64,000 nucleotides of DNA from Serripes groenlandicus (lineage: Eukaryota; Mollusca; Bivalvia; Cardiida; Cardiidae). The notes beneath the pieces were generated by a model. It was not told where the DNA came from. It did no database searches and worked only from the letters and a program-made list of their open reading frames with translations. This document shows positions 11,283-22,309 of the stretch, one piece after another. The position numbers and the translations under genes are program-made. The stretch's first letter is position 1. Each line of letters opens with the position of its first letter. The DNA is taken from NCBI GenBank assembly GCA_031761405.1, contig JASEVX010000033.1, positions 188,501 through 252,500 on the forward strand, given 5' to 3'.

Positions 11283-12344
11283 ATGAACAACAGTACAGAA
11301 CAGATACTGGCGAATGAAACAGCGGCACTTCCGAAATGGCAAAAAGTCAGCACCATGCCCTATATAATCACGGTTTTATGTTCGATATGGACTATTGGGG
11401 CTAACCTGTTCATCATTGCATGCTTCCTTCGTAATAGACGTCGAACGTGGACAAGCTTTACACGTCAGACTTGTAGCATGGCTGTTAGCGATTTACTTGT
11501 TGGATTGACAGCAGTACCAATCTTGGTTGTTGAGCTAAAGGGCGGTCATATCAATGCTTTAGTTTGTTTTGGGACGTTTTACTTGTTTTTCTCGATTCAG
11601 TGTGTTACATTGTTTCACGTTCTTGGCGTGTGTGTATTTAGAAGTATCAACCTAAAAACATTCACTGATCCAATACGAAGGTCAAGTCAATTTACGTACG
11701 CCACTTGCGTCATCCTGGTGTCTTGGATGGGACCCGGTGTTGTTATCTTAGTGCCGTTTGTGGCCTGGGGTCAGTACACACACGGGCAGATGTACTGTTC
11801 TATTGATACTATTTTTGACAATAATTTTGGAAAGGCATTGTGGTTCATTGCCATCTCCTTCTTTGTTACCCAGTGTTTGACCAACCTATTATATATCATA
11901 ACGTTCTGCCGCTTATGGTTACTCATCCGGAAAGTTGTACCAATTGACGCCATTGAAATGGAAGACACCATAGGACCTTCACAGACAACGGAAAGATCAA
12001 TGCAAACCAGTAGGCCTAGTTGTACGTCCAGACGGCATGAGGTAAATACGGTGCCAACAACTAACCCATCATGGCCATCTATAAATACCCTCAAAAGTCA
12101 GAAACGTGTGTTCGTTACGATAGGCATTCTCCTACTGATGTTTAACGTGTTCACGTTTCCTGTGACTGCGTCTCTCTTTATTGTAAGCTCTGAATCCATA
12201 ACCCGAAATATACGGTTCCTCGTTTGTACACTATTTATCGTCAATTCGGGTTTAAATCCTATTGTATATGCCACGCGTATTGCGTCATTGAAAAATGCGA
12301 TTTACACAACTTTAAGAGAAATAGGTAACGTGCTGCGTTTTTGA
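11283..12344 (+). CDS. Rhodopsin-family (class A) G-protein-coupled receptor, single-exon, orphan
   Basis: 353 residues with seven hydrophobic segments: TM1 about 25-49 with N41 in GAN, TM2 62-84 with D70 in SMAVSDLL, TM3 92-118, TM4 138-162 with W148, TM5 185-210, TM6 275-300 and TM7 312-331 with NPIVY at 325-329. C95 and C172 are positioned for the usual TM3-ECL2 disulfide. N-glycosylation sequons lie near the N terminus (N2/N3 and N11). Oddities: the DRY motif reads FRS (F119, R120, S121), the TM6 CWxP becomes FTFP, and the TM5 proline is absent. The position equivalent to the aminergic Asp3.32 is F102, so a monoamine ligand is unlikely. The third intracellular loop (about 217-272) is Ser/Thr-rich. 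It should act at the plasma membrane through G proteins; ligand unknown. The chosen ATG is the first in frame, just after a good 3' splice site, so the 5' UTR may be spliced. Confidence 0.9.
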   Translation: MNNSTEQILANETAALPKWQKVSTMPYIITVLCSIWTIGANLFIIACFLRNRRRTWTSFTRQTCSMAVSDLLVGLTAVPILVVELKGGHINALVCFGTFYLFFSIQCVTLFHVLGVCVFRSINLKTFTDPIRRSSQFTYATCVILVSWMGPGVVILVPFVAWGQYTHGQMYCSIDTIFDNNFGKALWFIAISFFVTQCLTNLLYIITFCRLWLLIRKVVPIDAIEMEDTIGPSQTTERSMQTSRPSCTSRRHEVNTVPTTNPSWPSINTLKSQKRVFVTIGILLLMFNVFTFPVTASLFIVSSESITRNIRFLVCTLFIVNSGLNPIVYATRIASLKNAIYTTLREIGNVLRF

Positions 12345-12540
12345 TAGATATATGATAATTATGTTGTTTGCACTGCTCGGAGAGCTCATAATTTCTTGCC
12401 ACTTTCCTTGGCTATGACCGGTTATATTATTAAAACCAGAGTTATGAGATTTGGTATAGACATGCGTATTATTCCTAGGAACATGCGTACCAAGGTTCAT
12501 TTAAAAATGTTTTTGAGTTATGTGGTAATGTTAATGCTTT

Positions 12541-12600
12541 GTGACGACGCTGACGACGCTGACGACGCAGACAACGACGACGCCAAGGGTATCACAATAA
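12541..12600 (+). repeat. GACGACGCT short tandem repeat within a dispersed-repeat tail
   Basis: Four related 9-bp units, then GACGCCAAGGGTATCACAAT. The same ending (GACGCCAAGGTTATCACAAT) follows another element near 46515, so this is the tail of a dispersed repeat lying in the GPCR 3' region. Confidence 0.6.
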
Positions 12601-12647
12601 CCCGATATGTGTGGGACGGTTGGCCGACAGTCATCCGTTCCAGAGCC

Positions 12648-12669
12648 AATAAACTACACAATTAATAAA
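12648..12669 (+). terminator. Candidate polyadenylation signals for the GPCR
   Basis: Two AATAAA hexamers (12648-12653 and 12664-12669), about 300 bp after the GPCR stop codon and followed by a T-rich run, are the first good candidates downstream. Confidence 0.4.
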
Positions 12670-13150
12670 CTTTTTTTTCCCGGTGTTTTTACGTTCTGAT
12701 AGCACAAGGAGCCCCGCCGAAACAAATCATTCTAGGCGGAGTCATTTTCACGCCAAACAGATGATGTGATCAAAGCACAGAACGTACTAGCGGGACGATT
12801 GTGTTGGTATTCGTAAAATAAGGTTAAGACAGGCGGTTGCATGTGTATGTGCACAAGAGATGTTTGCCAATATGAATGCATTCCTTTACCAAAGAGTTTA
12901 GTCACTTTGAAAAAGCAATATAATTTTAGTATGCCCACTGGCTTTTTTAATTGACTATGTCAACAACATTCAGATCAGATTCAATTATAACCACTGCAAA
13001 GTGTCAGTGCTCTTGTGGGGTGTGGGGTCGATCATCACACAAGGGAAGTTGCCAGCATGTTATTGTAGATTTAAGTGTAAAGATCATCAGGATGTAACAT
13101 AATTGATGGTCATTAAAGTTAGAAAAAGACAATTTACGTAGTTTTCTTTT
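12670..13150. other. Unannotated stretch
   Basis: Nothing recognisable as coding or repeat boundary. Confidence 0.4.
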
Positions 13151-13154
13151 AAAA

Positions 13155-13755
13155 TATTAATAAACACGAGGTCCATTATGGTCCTTTTTAGCTCACCAGT
13201 GTAACATAGCTTATGTCCATGTACTTATAAGGAAATCAAGGCCCTGAAAACTTTTAAAGCTGTATAATGGCTCAAATTGACAATGTTCTACTTTTAATCA
13301 TCTTAAGATACAATAATGATAAGTGACCCTCTAATTCCCGTTACACTCACACCTGTGGGAGCCCTAAATTCTTTGTAGAGAGTCGCCAAATTTTTAGATC
13401 GAGTAGCTTAAATTTAAATTTTTACTATACACATGTAAGGAAAACAAGCTCTGACCCCTGGTGGCAAAGTGTTTCAATTGATCGGTATAATGTGACGGAC
13501 AATTATTCTGATAAATTGTCAACGTGCTCAAGTTAAAAATGCAGCCTCCAAAGTGTTAACAAGATTTTTTTTCTTTTGACATCACAAGACCAAGTTTCGA
13601 ACTTTGATGAAAATGTATGTTGTGATCAACTGCCATGAAGATCGGAAGCTTAATGTTGCCTATAGAGTGTTCACAAGGCAATTGTTGACGATGCATGACA
13701 AACAACATGTGATCACCATAGCTCACCTTGAGCACCTCCTGCTCATGTGAGCTAT
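13155..13755 (+). repeat. Dispersed repeat, diverged GGGCCATGATGGCCC family
   Basis: Starts AACACGAGGTCCATTATGGTCC and GCTCACCAG. Ends CACCATAGCTCACCTTGAGCA then GCTCATGTGAGCTA, the family's right end. The interior includes AAGGAAAACAAGCTCTGACC and CCTGGTGGC. Confidence 0.7.
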
Positions 13756-13802
13756 TAATACAAACTGAAGTATGTATGTTTTGTTGTTAACATTGAATAT
13801 AT

Positions 13803-13934
13803 ATGAGTCGATCCACGAGAAAATCAATATTGGGAACGCTGCGTAAAGTATCGATACGGATCAGCCTCCGCATGCCGCGCAGGCTAATCTTGGGAAGGGT
13901 CCATCATGTTGGTTTTCTCGTGGAACGGCTCATA
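13803..13934 (+). mobile_element. Short element with GCCGTTCC-type inverted ends
   Basis: The left end GAGTCGATCCACGAGAAAAT and the right end TTTTCTCGTGGAACGGCTCA are inverted copies. The interior holds GTAAAGTATCGATACGGATC and GCATGCCGCGCAGGCTAATC. About 130 bp with no coding capacity. Same family as 8080-8309. Confidence 0.8.
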
Positions 13935-14089
13935 TTGGATTCACGTTTATTATGAACCTGGTCTATCTGTATACACTGGATTTCATGGGGAGACATACTG
14001 GGTTTTGATCATTGTCAACGATTGTCTGTCCATCGATTTGAAAACATCTAGGCATAAATAAGGTAAATCTCTGCAAATGAACGCATGTT

Positions 14090-14600
14090 TATTGAATGAA
14101 GTTGAAAGCATTGTAGCAAAAAGGAAAAGTTGCTCTCATATTCTTACAAAGTTTCAACATAGTCAAGTTTGAATTGAAGCTACCAGAGTGTCAACAAGAT
14201 TTTCCTTCAATTTGGCCTTGTGACCTCTGTTTATTAAAAAGAGTTGAAAACATTATAGCAAAAGGAATAATTGCTCATCATGAGCAGTTGCTCCTTTTGC
14301 CACAATATTTTAAATATAGACCGGCGCCAATGCGTCAATAAGTATCTGCAAGATGGAAAATGTTCAGAATGATGAATAATTGTGTAGTTTTCACACAAGC
14401 TCCGCCCCCTGGTGGCCATGTTTTTTTTAACGGATCAGAATAATTTGACCACTATTGGTAGAAGGTCACCAAGGAACATTTGTGCAAAATCTTTTCAAAT
14501 CAGGCCTGTACATTTGGACAAGAAGACTCACATTGTTGGCACTTTTGCCTCTTTCTGATGCCGAGGCAACCAAAGTTCTCCATGTAATTAAATTATTTGA
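14090..14600. repeat. Mixed remnants: TTAA-MITE pieces and dispersed-repeat interior
   Basis: 14100-14140 and 14236-14310 carry degenerate TTAA-MITE hairpin segments (GTTGAAAACATT...GCAAAAGGA, GCTCATCATGAGCAG). 14400-14600 carries interior phrases of the GGGCCATGATGGCCC family (CCCCTGGTGGCCATGTTTTT, TTTCTGATGCCGAGGCAACC). Confidence 0.55.
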
Positions 14601-14941
14601 ATAACTTTGAAAGAGAACCGGTAAAGAAACATGTATGTGAAATTATTTTAAATTTGGTGCATCTATTTATGAGAAGTCGTTTGTAGAAAAAAATGTAAAC
14701 AGACAGACTGACAGACGACGATGAGGTAAAAACTAAATGGATAAGATCACATCGGTTAACCGACCTCCGAGGCATTACAACCACTGAAGATCCAGATTAG
14801 CATGAGCCTCAGTAAGAACAAGATCTTTACAGTTCGTGCAAGCATCCGGGAAGCCGTTTGAGAACGTTTTCCCCTGCAAACTTATTGTTCTAGTGTCGTT
14901 ATATTCACACAGGAGTAGAAGAGACGGATGTGTCAATAGCA

Positions 14942-15184
14942 TAAGCCGTTCCAAGAGAAAACCAACATGATTGACTCTGCGTTAAGTATCGACCTAGGCT
15001 AATCCGGGCCGACACATTCCCCGTCTCAGGAGAATAGAGGTATAGCGTAATGATGCCTGAAACAGAAAATCTACAGGAGGAGAAAAGTGTCAGTCCAGGT
15101 AAGCCTGCACGGCATGCTTAGGCTGATCCGGGTCGAGACTTTACGCAGAATCAACAATGTTGGTTTTCTCGTGGAACGGCTGAT
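14942..15184 (+). mobile_element. Element with GCCGTTCC-type inverted ends, full length
   Basis: The left end GCCGTTCCAAGAGAAAACCA and the right end TTGGTTTTCTCGTGGAACGG are inverted copies about 240 bp apart. The interior contains TAAGTATCGACCTAGGCTAA and GATCCGGGTCGAGACTTTAC in a roughly palindromic layout. The best preserved of three copies. Confidence 0.8.
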
Positions 15185-16700
15185 ATATAAGTAAGTGCAG
15201 GTATGACATCCAATGTTTTAAAACTGTATTACAATAAACCATCAACTTCTACAAATATCACCTTTTTTGTCTCAGACATTCCTAGAGTATGCCCAGATGG
15301 CTCTATAAATATTAAGTATGTTCCAAGGAACACATGCGTTGTCTGAGAACAAATGGATGATAAATTGATAAGTTAGAAAATGGCCAGACAAAAAAAAAAA
15401 CGCATGCTGAAATTAAAGTTCTTGGGCATCAGTTCACAACCTATCTATATACCAAAGTTTGAAGAAGATATCTTGGAAAATAACTGTTAAATTGGTCAAA
15501 TAAGTAAGATTGAAAAAGAAATATCAAACTTCAACAAGTAGCACTCACATGAGTACAATGGCTCTATATGACTCATAAGTAAAAAGTGTGGTTTCTAGAC
15601 TGTTAGCAAGATGTTTTTCTTTAATCGTCCCATCGGTGCAAGGTGATATCTGTATTTTCCAAAACTTTCGGGAAATCTATATATTTTTTTTTTAATTTAC
15701 AAAAAGGCCAAGATACTTGGCAAAGGTTTGTAATTTTAATATTATTCCAGTACTTAATACCTATCTTTCTGTCAATTGTTAAGCAAATCAATTAATGGTT
15801 TGTATAATTAAAATGGTAAAAAAGTAAATATCAGCTTTTAACCACTTCATAATTCCTTAAAATAGTGTATGCAAGAAGGTCATATGTGCTGTCAAGCAAA
15901 ATTAGTGTTCCCTGGTGAAGATGTGAATAGTTGTTGATAAGAAAACAATTCCTATGCATATAATTGATCAGCATATTGGATAACATACTTGTGATATAGC
16001 ACCTTCTTGCATTAACCCTTACCCACATACAACAATTATGCAGCAGTAGACTTTAAAAACATATAAAGGACCATAATTTGCAGTATATGCAAGATAAAGT
16101 TATCTAACTCGATTATTTACATAGGTGTGATGGATGGGAAGGCCATGAAGTTTCAATGCAATGCATGAAGTAGTTACTGATATATGGACTCTTAATGTAG
16201 TTGCACTCAAACCTTTAACCATAATTTCTAGTAAAACAAGAGCTTGCCGTAATACAGCATGCTCGACAGTATAGTAACATAAATCTAAGTCGAATTCAAT
16301 GCAATATATGGCAATACCCAGCGATTGTTTTGTTTGAAGCATGAATGTCTACACATGTGCATTAATTGAGTCATCGGTAACCTCCTTTCATTTCCGTAGT
16401 ATTTATATGTCCCAACAGGGGCATAAATTAATTCAGTCAAAATCTGATGTAGAATTATGGCATTTGTGGCGTGTGAGAAAAGACATTGCGTACAGAACTT
16501 TAACCTAATTGTTTAAGTGTAAAAGGACATCATTTAATCAAAATCTCGTGTCGAGTTATTGTGATGTCACTTTTTGTTAGTATGTCCAGTTTACAATGAA
16601 CTTCGGCTTTTATATTTACAAGAAGACTGGACAAATTAATAGAGATAAAAGCCAAATTATTACAACTGCAAAATAAGCAGGCTAGAGTTATGTCCCATTC
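15185..16700. other. Non-coding stretch with one small MITE remnant
   Basis: No gene is recognised. 16013-16075 (ACCCTTACCCACATACAACA ... GCAGCAGTAGACTTTA) is a decayed TTAA-MITE end. The open frames at 15831-16342 (minus) show no domain. Confidence 0.45.
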
Positions 16701-16704
16701 TCAT

Positions 16705-17465
16705 TTCCAGACAGACAGGCAATGACGTTTGTTAATGAGTTATTGAACTATACATGTAACACAAGAGTGTATGAAGGAACACACACATGTCGCCTACAGG
16801 TAAGTAACACCATGGCAGACAGACAAGCAATGGCGTTTGTTAATGAGTTATTTGAGTATATATGTAAACACAAGAGTATATGAAGGAACACACATGTCAC
16901 CTACCAGTCAGTCACACCATGGCAGACAGACAGGCAATGACGTTTGTTTATGAGTTATTTGAGTATATATTGTATGTAAACACAAGAGTGTATGAAGGAA
17001 CACACATGCCACCTACCAGTAAGTCACCCCATGGCAGACAGACAGGCAATGGCGTTTGTTAATGAGTTATTTGAGTATATATGTAAACACAAGAGAGTAT
17101 GAAAGAACACACACACATGTCACCTACAAGTAAGTAACACCATGGCAGACAGACAGGCAATGACGTTTGTTAATGAGTTATTGAACTATACATGGAACAC
17201 ACATGTCACCTAACAATAAGTCACCTCATGGCAGACAGACAGGCAATGGCGTTTGTTAATGAGTTATTAGAGTATATATGTAAACACAAGAGAGTATGAA
17301 AGAACACACACACATGTCACCTACAAGTAAGTAACACCATGGCAGACAGACAGGCAATGACGTTTGTTAATGAGTTATTGAACTATACATGTAACACAAG
17401 AGTGTATGAAGGAACACACATGTCACCTACCAGTAAGTCACCCCATGGCAGACAGACAGGCAATT
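16705..17465 (+). repeat. Minisatellite, about 106-112 bp unit, 7 copies
   Basis: The anchor CATGGCAGACAGACAGGCAA occurs at 16811, 16918, 17030, 17141, 17227, 17338 and 17444, giving spacings of 107, 112, 111, 86, 111 and 106 bp. Units contain GTTTGTTAATGAGTTATT and GAAGGAACACACATG. Related single copies at 41100-41160 and 47665-47705 show the unit derives from a dispersed element. Confidence 0.9.
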
Positions 17466-17489
17466 GAGACTTTTCCTTGTGTTTATGTA

Positions 17490-17630
17490 TGTTTGCATGG
17501 TGCTTCAATAAGCTTTCAACAGTTTTTCAGTTACCAGTATTACTGGTCCATTTATCCTGACACCAGCGAGTCAGTCGTAATGTTTACCACAGCTTTCCAA
17601 GTGCTAAGGTAGACTGGCAACAGTCCTTAT
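17490..17630 (-). mobile_element. SINE-tail fragment
   Basis: GCTTTCAACAGTTTTTCAGT, followed by ACTGGTCCATTTATCCTGAC and CACCAGCGAGTCAGTCG, matches the composite SINE-related segment at 53213-53320. Confidence 0.5.
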
Positions 17631-17814
17631 GGTGATTTTTCAATGTTACAACTGGAGAGAACTCTAATAGACAAAATAATCATGTATCTAATTATCGTCC
17701 TTAGGACCCGACCATAAGTCTATGATTCGGACAACAGTTGAAATGCAGCCATATAATAATAAACAGAGCCGTGTGCCAGTCTAGTGCTAAGGAGGCAAAG
17801 CCATTACTACTATT

Positions 17815-18440
17815 TTTAAGGTCTTTGGTATGACCTGGACGGGAGAGATGGGTCACACCATTCCCTAGGCGGCCCTTAATTGCCACTAGCCACTATACCA
17901 TGGTCTTTGGTATGACCTGGATGGGGAATGGGTCACACTATTCCTAGGCGGCCCTAAATTGCCACTAGCCACAACACCATGGTCTTTGGTATGACCTGGA
18001 CGGGGTATGGGTCACACTATTCCTTAGGCGGCCCTTTGCCACTAGCCACTATACCATGGTCTTTGTATGACCTGGACGGGGAATGGGTCACACTATTCCC
18101 TAGGCGGCCCTAAAATGCCACTAGCCACCACACCATGGTCTGTGGTATGACCTGGACGGGGGATGGGTCACACTATTCCGTAGGCGGCCCTTTGCCACTA
18201 GCCACTATACCATGGTCTTTGGTACGACCTGGACTGGGAATGCGTCGCACTATTCCCTAGGTGGCCATTTTCCACTAGCCACTACACCATGGTCTTTGGT
18301 ATGACCTGGACGGGGGATGGTTAACACTATTCCCTAGGGGACCCTTTGCCGCAACACCATGGAGGTATAAACTGGACGGGGGGATGGTTAACACTATTCC
18401 CTAGATGGCCCTTTGCCACTACACCATGGAGGCAAGACAA
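17815..18440 (+). repeat. Minisatellite, 77-79 bp unit shortening to about 70 bp, about 8 copies
   Basis: The anchor ACCATGGTCTTTGGTATGAC recurs at 17898, 17977, 18054, 18133, 18210, 18287 and 18357 (spacings 79, 77, 79, 77, 77, 70), then about 68 bp. Each unit contains CCTGGACGGGG...GGGTCACACTATTCC and GGCGGCCC. The rightmost units have lost the GCCACTAGCC block. Confidence 0.9.
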
Positions 18441-18644
18441 GGACAAATCAAGATTTTCAAACATGTAAGTTTTTATTTTAATTGTTATAATTGTCAATAT
18501 TACTTATCGTTATTTTTATTATCTAACACTGTCAATGACATCAACAAAGCAGACATGTTCTATATATATATGTATATTTGACACATGTCTATAGGAAATA
18601 TATAAAACAACCCAGGTTAATTAATTAAAAATGTTTTTATATCT

Positions 18645-19380
18645 CTTAACCCCTTCCCACATACAAAAAATCTGCAGTAGAAGTCTTTGAAAAACATGAA
18701 GGCAAACATCACTATTAATGAAAGCATAAATAATGAATAACATTAAAAACACTTGCAAAATGAGTGTTCGTATAATGAGAAATTGCTCCTTTTGTTACTA
18801 CGTTTTTAGAAATTGCCTTTCCTATTTCAGATAACTATTGATTCTTCTGTAGCAGATGATCACTGAAAACGATAATCATAAATTTCACTTTAATTTTAAT
18901 CCTTTCCCACATATAGATGCTATCAGACGCCAGTGCAGCAGATGACTTTTGAAACGTCTGACAAGGTATGGTGTGAGATCACAGTAGATCACCTCCGACA
19001 CTTTGTGCTCTGGTGAGCTAAAAATATGAAATATCTCTGTACAAAATAGTGTAAAGTTGAATAGAGTTAACCCTTTCCCATATACAACAAATCTGCAGCA
19101 GATGACTTTCAAAACTAATTGACAAACAAATTAAAAATCTCAATAAATCAGCGTTTAACTATATAATAGATTTGAAAACATTGTGGCCAAATGAGAAATT
19201 GCTCATCATGAGCAATTTCCCATTTGGACACAATTTTTTCAAAAGTCGACTGCTGCAAATGCGTCTAAAAGTGGGAAAGGGGTTAACATCCTTTTTCATT
19301 GAAACCCTTCCCTTCATTATGAGCAATTTTGCCACACTGATTTAAAGGTTGTCTGCAGCAGATGATGGAAAGGATAGGAT
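18645..19380. mobile_element. Old TTAA-MITE copies and fragments (cluster 1)
   Basis: 18645-18870 (minus-type, decayed). 18895-18965 (plus-type 5' end, cut by a fragment of the GGGCCATGATGGCCC-family tail at 18966-19026). 19067-19286 (minus-type, both TTAA ends present, old subfamily ending AAGTGGGAAAGGGG). 19300-19372 (small fragment). All carry CTGCAGCAGA or its complement. Confidence 0.8.
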
Positions 19381-19395
19381 TGAAAAACATCATAA

Positions 19396-19625
19396 TTAAC
19401 CCTTTCCCTCATATAGACGCTTTCTGACGCCTCTGCAGCAGACGACTTTTTGAAAACATAGTGACAAAAGAAGAAATTGCACAAAACGTGCAATTTCTCC
19501 TTTTGCTACAATGTTTTCCACTTTAAGTCATAGGTTATCCATTCAATAATGGAGATTTTCTATGTTTTTACAAAATACGTTCAAAGTCGTCTGCTGCAGA
19601 ATTGTGGTATGAGGGAAAGGGTTAA
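19396..19625 (+). mobile_element. Young TTAA-MITE, intact 230 bp
   Basis: TTAA-CCCTTTCCCTCATA at the left and TATGAGGGAAAGGG-TTAA at the right. Internal inverted pair CTGCAGCAGACGACTTT / AAAGTCGTCTGCTGCAG. Central hairpin with arms AAATTGCAC / GTGCAATTT. No coding capacity. Reference copy for the GCAC/GTGC subfamily. Confidence 0.92.
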
Positions 19626-19647
19626 CAATTGAATTCCACAAGAATAT

Positions 19648-20905
19648 TGTAACACTTTCTCACACACAACAAATCTGCAGTAAGAAACTTTGAAATGATC
19701 TTGGCAAAGCTATTGAAACTCTTTGTAAGTGAAAGTATTATTATAGGATAGAGCTGAAAACATTGCGGCAAAAGTTGTCTGAAACAGAGGCACAAGAAAG
19801 CTACTGTATGCAGCAAAGGGTTGAATTAAGTAAATGTCTATTAACCTGTTCTCAAATATAACACTTTCTGACACCCTTGCAGCAGATGATGTGCAATTTC
19901 TCTATTTTCCTCTATTCAATTATTGAATTTTCATTTATGGAGAGTTTCCATATTTTTTCCAAGATGTTTTCAATGTCATCTGCTACAAAATTGTTGTATG
20001 CGGGAAAGGGTGAATACAGAAAGCATTTATGTTGCCTGCAAAATCTGTGAACAACTTTTTGAAATATAATGGAAAAGGGAAAAAAGTGTTACAAACACTC
20101 CATTTCTGTTTCATTCAATCATTTTCGCTGTGTTGTATGAGAAATACATTTAACTTTATTGTCCGTATTTTCTGTTTCGCTCCTCAGTCGTTTTTGATTT
20201 GGTGGAAGTAAAAAAAAAAACATTTGCATATCACGTAATTTGTTAACGCTTTCTGATGCCTCTGCAGCAGACAATTATCGAGCGGAGGAATTCAGCTATT
20301 ACTGTATTTGCCATAATACTTTCAACTAAACTTAAATTTTACACAAAAGAGAATTTTTTTGATTTTTCTCCAGATGATATCAAAACCATCTCCTGAAAAT
20401 GTGTTGCTAAGTTGGAAAGGTACAAGGCTATAGCAGTTTAAAGGTAAAAGGCACTTGTCTCGTAAGACTGACACATTTGATCTGTTTTAGAAGAACAATG
20501 ATGATAAAAAATGACACAGGGCAGATACTGATCAGACTAGAATAAATGAATAGAGTTGAAAACATGGTGACAAAAGGAGAAAATTGCTTGTTTTGAGCAA
20601 TTTCTTCTTTTGTCGCCATGTTTTCAAAAAGCCGTTTGCTGCAGAGGCGTCAAAAAATGTCTATATGAGGGAAATGGATAACCCTTTGCCCCACACATAG
20701 CCTTTCTGAATCATCTGCGGCGGACAACTTTTGAAAACATTGTGACAAAAGGAGAAATAGCTCATAATGAGCAATTTCTCGTACAATGTTTTCCACTTTA
20801 TTCAATAATTGTTCTTTCATTTATAGAGCGTTTTCATATTTTTTAATTAATGTTATCAAAGTCGTCTGCTTCAGAAATGGGGTATGAGGGGGAGCTAGTT
20901 GATCA
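19648..20905. mobile_element. Old TTAA-MITE copies (cluster 2)
   Basis: 19648-19829 (minus-type), 19842-20013 (plus-type), 20240-20420 (plus-type, decayed), 20550-20690 (3' half, minus-type, younger-looking) and 20685-20900 (plus-type). Recognised by CTGCAGCAGA-type blocks, the GAAAACAT...ATGTTTTC hairpin and GGGAAAGGG ends. Confidence 0.7.
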
Positions 20906-20921
20906 TCGGAAAGAAGTAACA

Positions 20922-21151
20922 TTAACCTTTTCCCACATACAACAATTCTGCAGCAGACGACTTTGAACATATTTTGTCAAAATATGGAAAATCTCTATAA
21001 TTGAACGGATATCCTATGACTAAAAGTGGAAAACATTGTGGCGAAAGCAGAAATTGCTTGTTTTGAGCAATTTCTTCCTTTGTCACTATGTTTTCACAAA
21101 GCTGTCTGCTGCAGAGGCCTCAGAAAGCGTCTATATGAGGGAAAGGGTTAA
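20922..21151 (-). mobile_element. Young TTAA-MITE, intact 230 bp
   Basis: Both TTAA boundaries are present. Minus orientation (GACAATTCTGCAG-type end first, here with an AAC variant). Central palindrome GCTTGTTTTGAGC. Its right TTAA (21148-21151) is also the left TTAA of the next element. Confidence 0.9.
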
Positions 21152-21353
21152 CCCCCTTTCCATCTTACAGATGGTTTCTGAGGCCTCTGCTGCAGACGAC
21201 TTTTGTAAACAAAAATCATAATTATTATTTTCTCCTTTTGCCACCATGTCTTTAACTCTTTTACTCTTAATTATACTTAAATTTATAAGGATTAGCCACA
21301 TGTTTACTGAGATGTCGTCTGCTGCAGATTTCTTGTACGTTGGAAAGGGTTAA
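21148..21353 (+). mobile_element. Older TTAA-MITE sharing a TTAA with its neighbour
   Basis: TTAACCCCCTTTCC at the left, GTTGGAAAGGGTTAA at the right, and internal CTGCTGCAGACGACTTTTG and GTCGTCTGCTGCAG. The central hairpin is partly lost. Confidence 0.8.
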
Positions 21354-21649
21354 GAAAGGCATGTATGGTTTGATATCTTACTTCGATTAAACGAAAAGTT
21401 TGTTTCAGTCACTCAAAATTAACTTAAAAATGACCTCAAAATAGAAAAACATTAATCAAGAAGCAAAACACCAAACTTCAAACCTACATAGAAAAGATCG
21501 ATAGATTTAATTTGCAAATACATAGTGGTCAAATAACATTCAATTCATTTTTTAACAAAGTTATAATTCTAAATTTCCATAGATATACGAAGACATTTTG
21601 GAAGCAGACTTATATGCAACAAACGTATCTACATGTCAACGGCCTACCC

Positions 21650-21841
21650 TTGCCATGTTACAGAAAACGTTTGAAAATAAAGTGGCAATACAGAATAAAT
21701 TGCTCAAAATGAGCAATTCCTCCATTTCCCACAATGTTTGCAACTCTATACCAACATTGTACTTCCAGTTTTCATAATGTTTCATCTTCCCACCAAGATG
21801 TTACTGAGCTTCAAAATCAACCTTATAAGGGTGAGGGTTAA
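21650..21841 (+). mobile_element. Old TTAA-MITE remnant
   Basis: Hairpin AATTGCTCAAAATGAGCAATT is preserved and the ends are decayed (right end GGTGAGGGTTAA). Confidence 0.6.
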
Positions 21842-21896
21842 TGCAAAATGGATGCAACTGAATTGACAAAAAGATATAGCTACAACAATTTTGCAT

Positions 21897-22123
21897 GCAT
21901 CCTTTCCCTCATATAGACGCTTTCTGACGCCTCTGCAGCAGACGGCTATTTGAAAACATTGACAAAAGAAGAAATTGCTCAAAATGAGCAATTTCTCCTT
22001 TTGCCACAATGCTTTCCACTTTTAGTCATAGGTTATTCATTCAATTATAGAGATTTTCAATTTTGTAACAAAATATGTTTAAAGTCGTCTGCTGCAGATT
22101 TCTTTTATGTGGTAAAGGGTTAA
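21897..22123 (+). mobile_element. Young TTAA-MITE (GCTC/GAGC subfamily), left TTAA mutated
   Basis: CCTTTCCCTCATATAGACGC starts at 21901 and the right end is GTAAAGGGTTAA. The central palindrome GCTCAAAATGAGC is complete. Confidence 0.88.
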
Positions 22124-22309
22124 AGACCCATCATTCTGTAGATGTTTCTTATTTACAACCCACAGATTTAATATGGGTAAAAAACCTATATCTATTTTTT
22201 CCACAATATATTAATAAATCTTTTTTATCTCCTATGCAGTATGTACAATGAAATTTTGGCACTAGTAATTGTGTTTGATTTAGATGATTTTTTTATGAAG
22301 ACGTGATAC

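Noticed and set aside
16705..17465. Regularly spaced repeats as a CRISPR-like array
   Set aside because: Units are fully repetitive tandem copies of about 110 bp with no unique spacers, in a eukaryotic genome.
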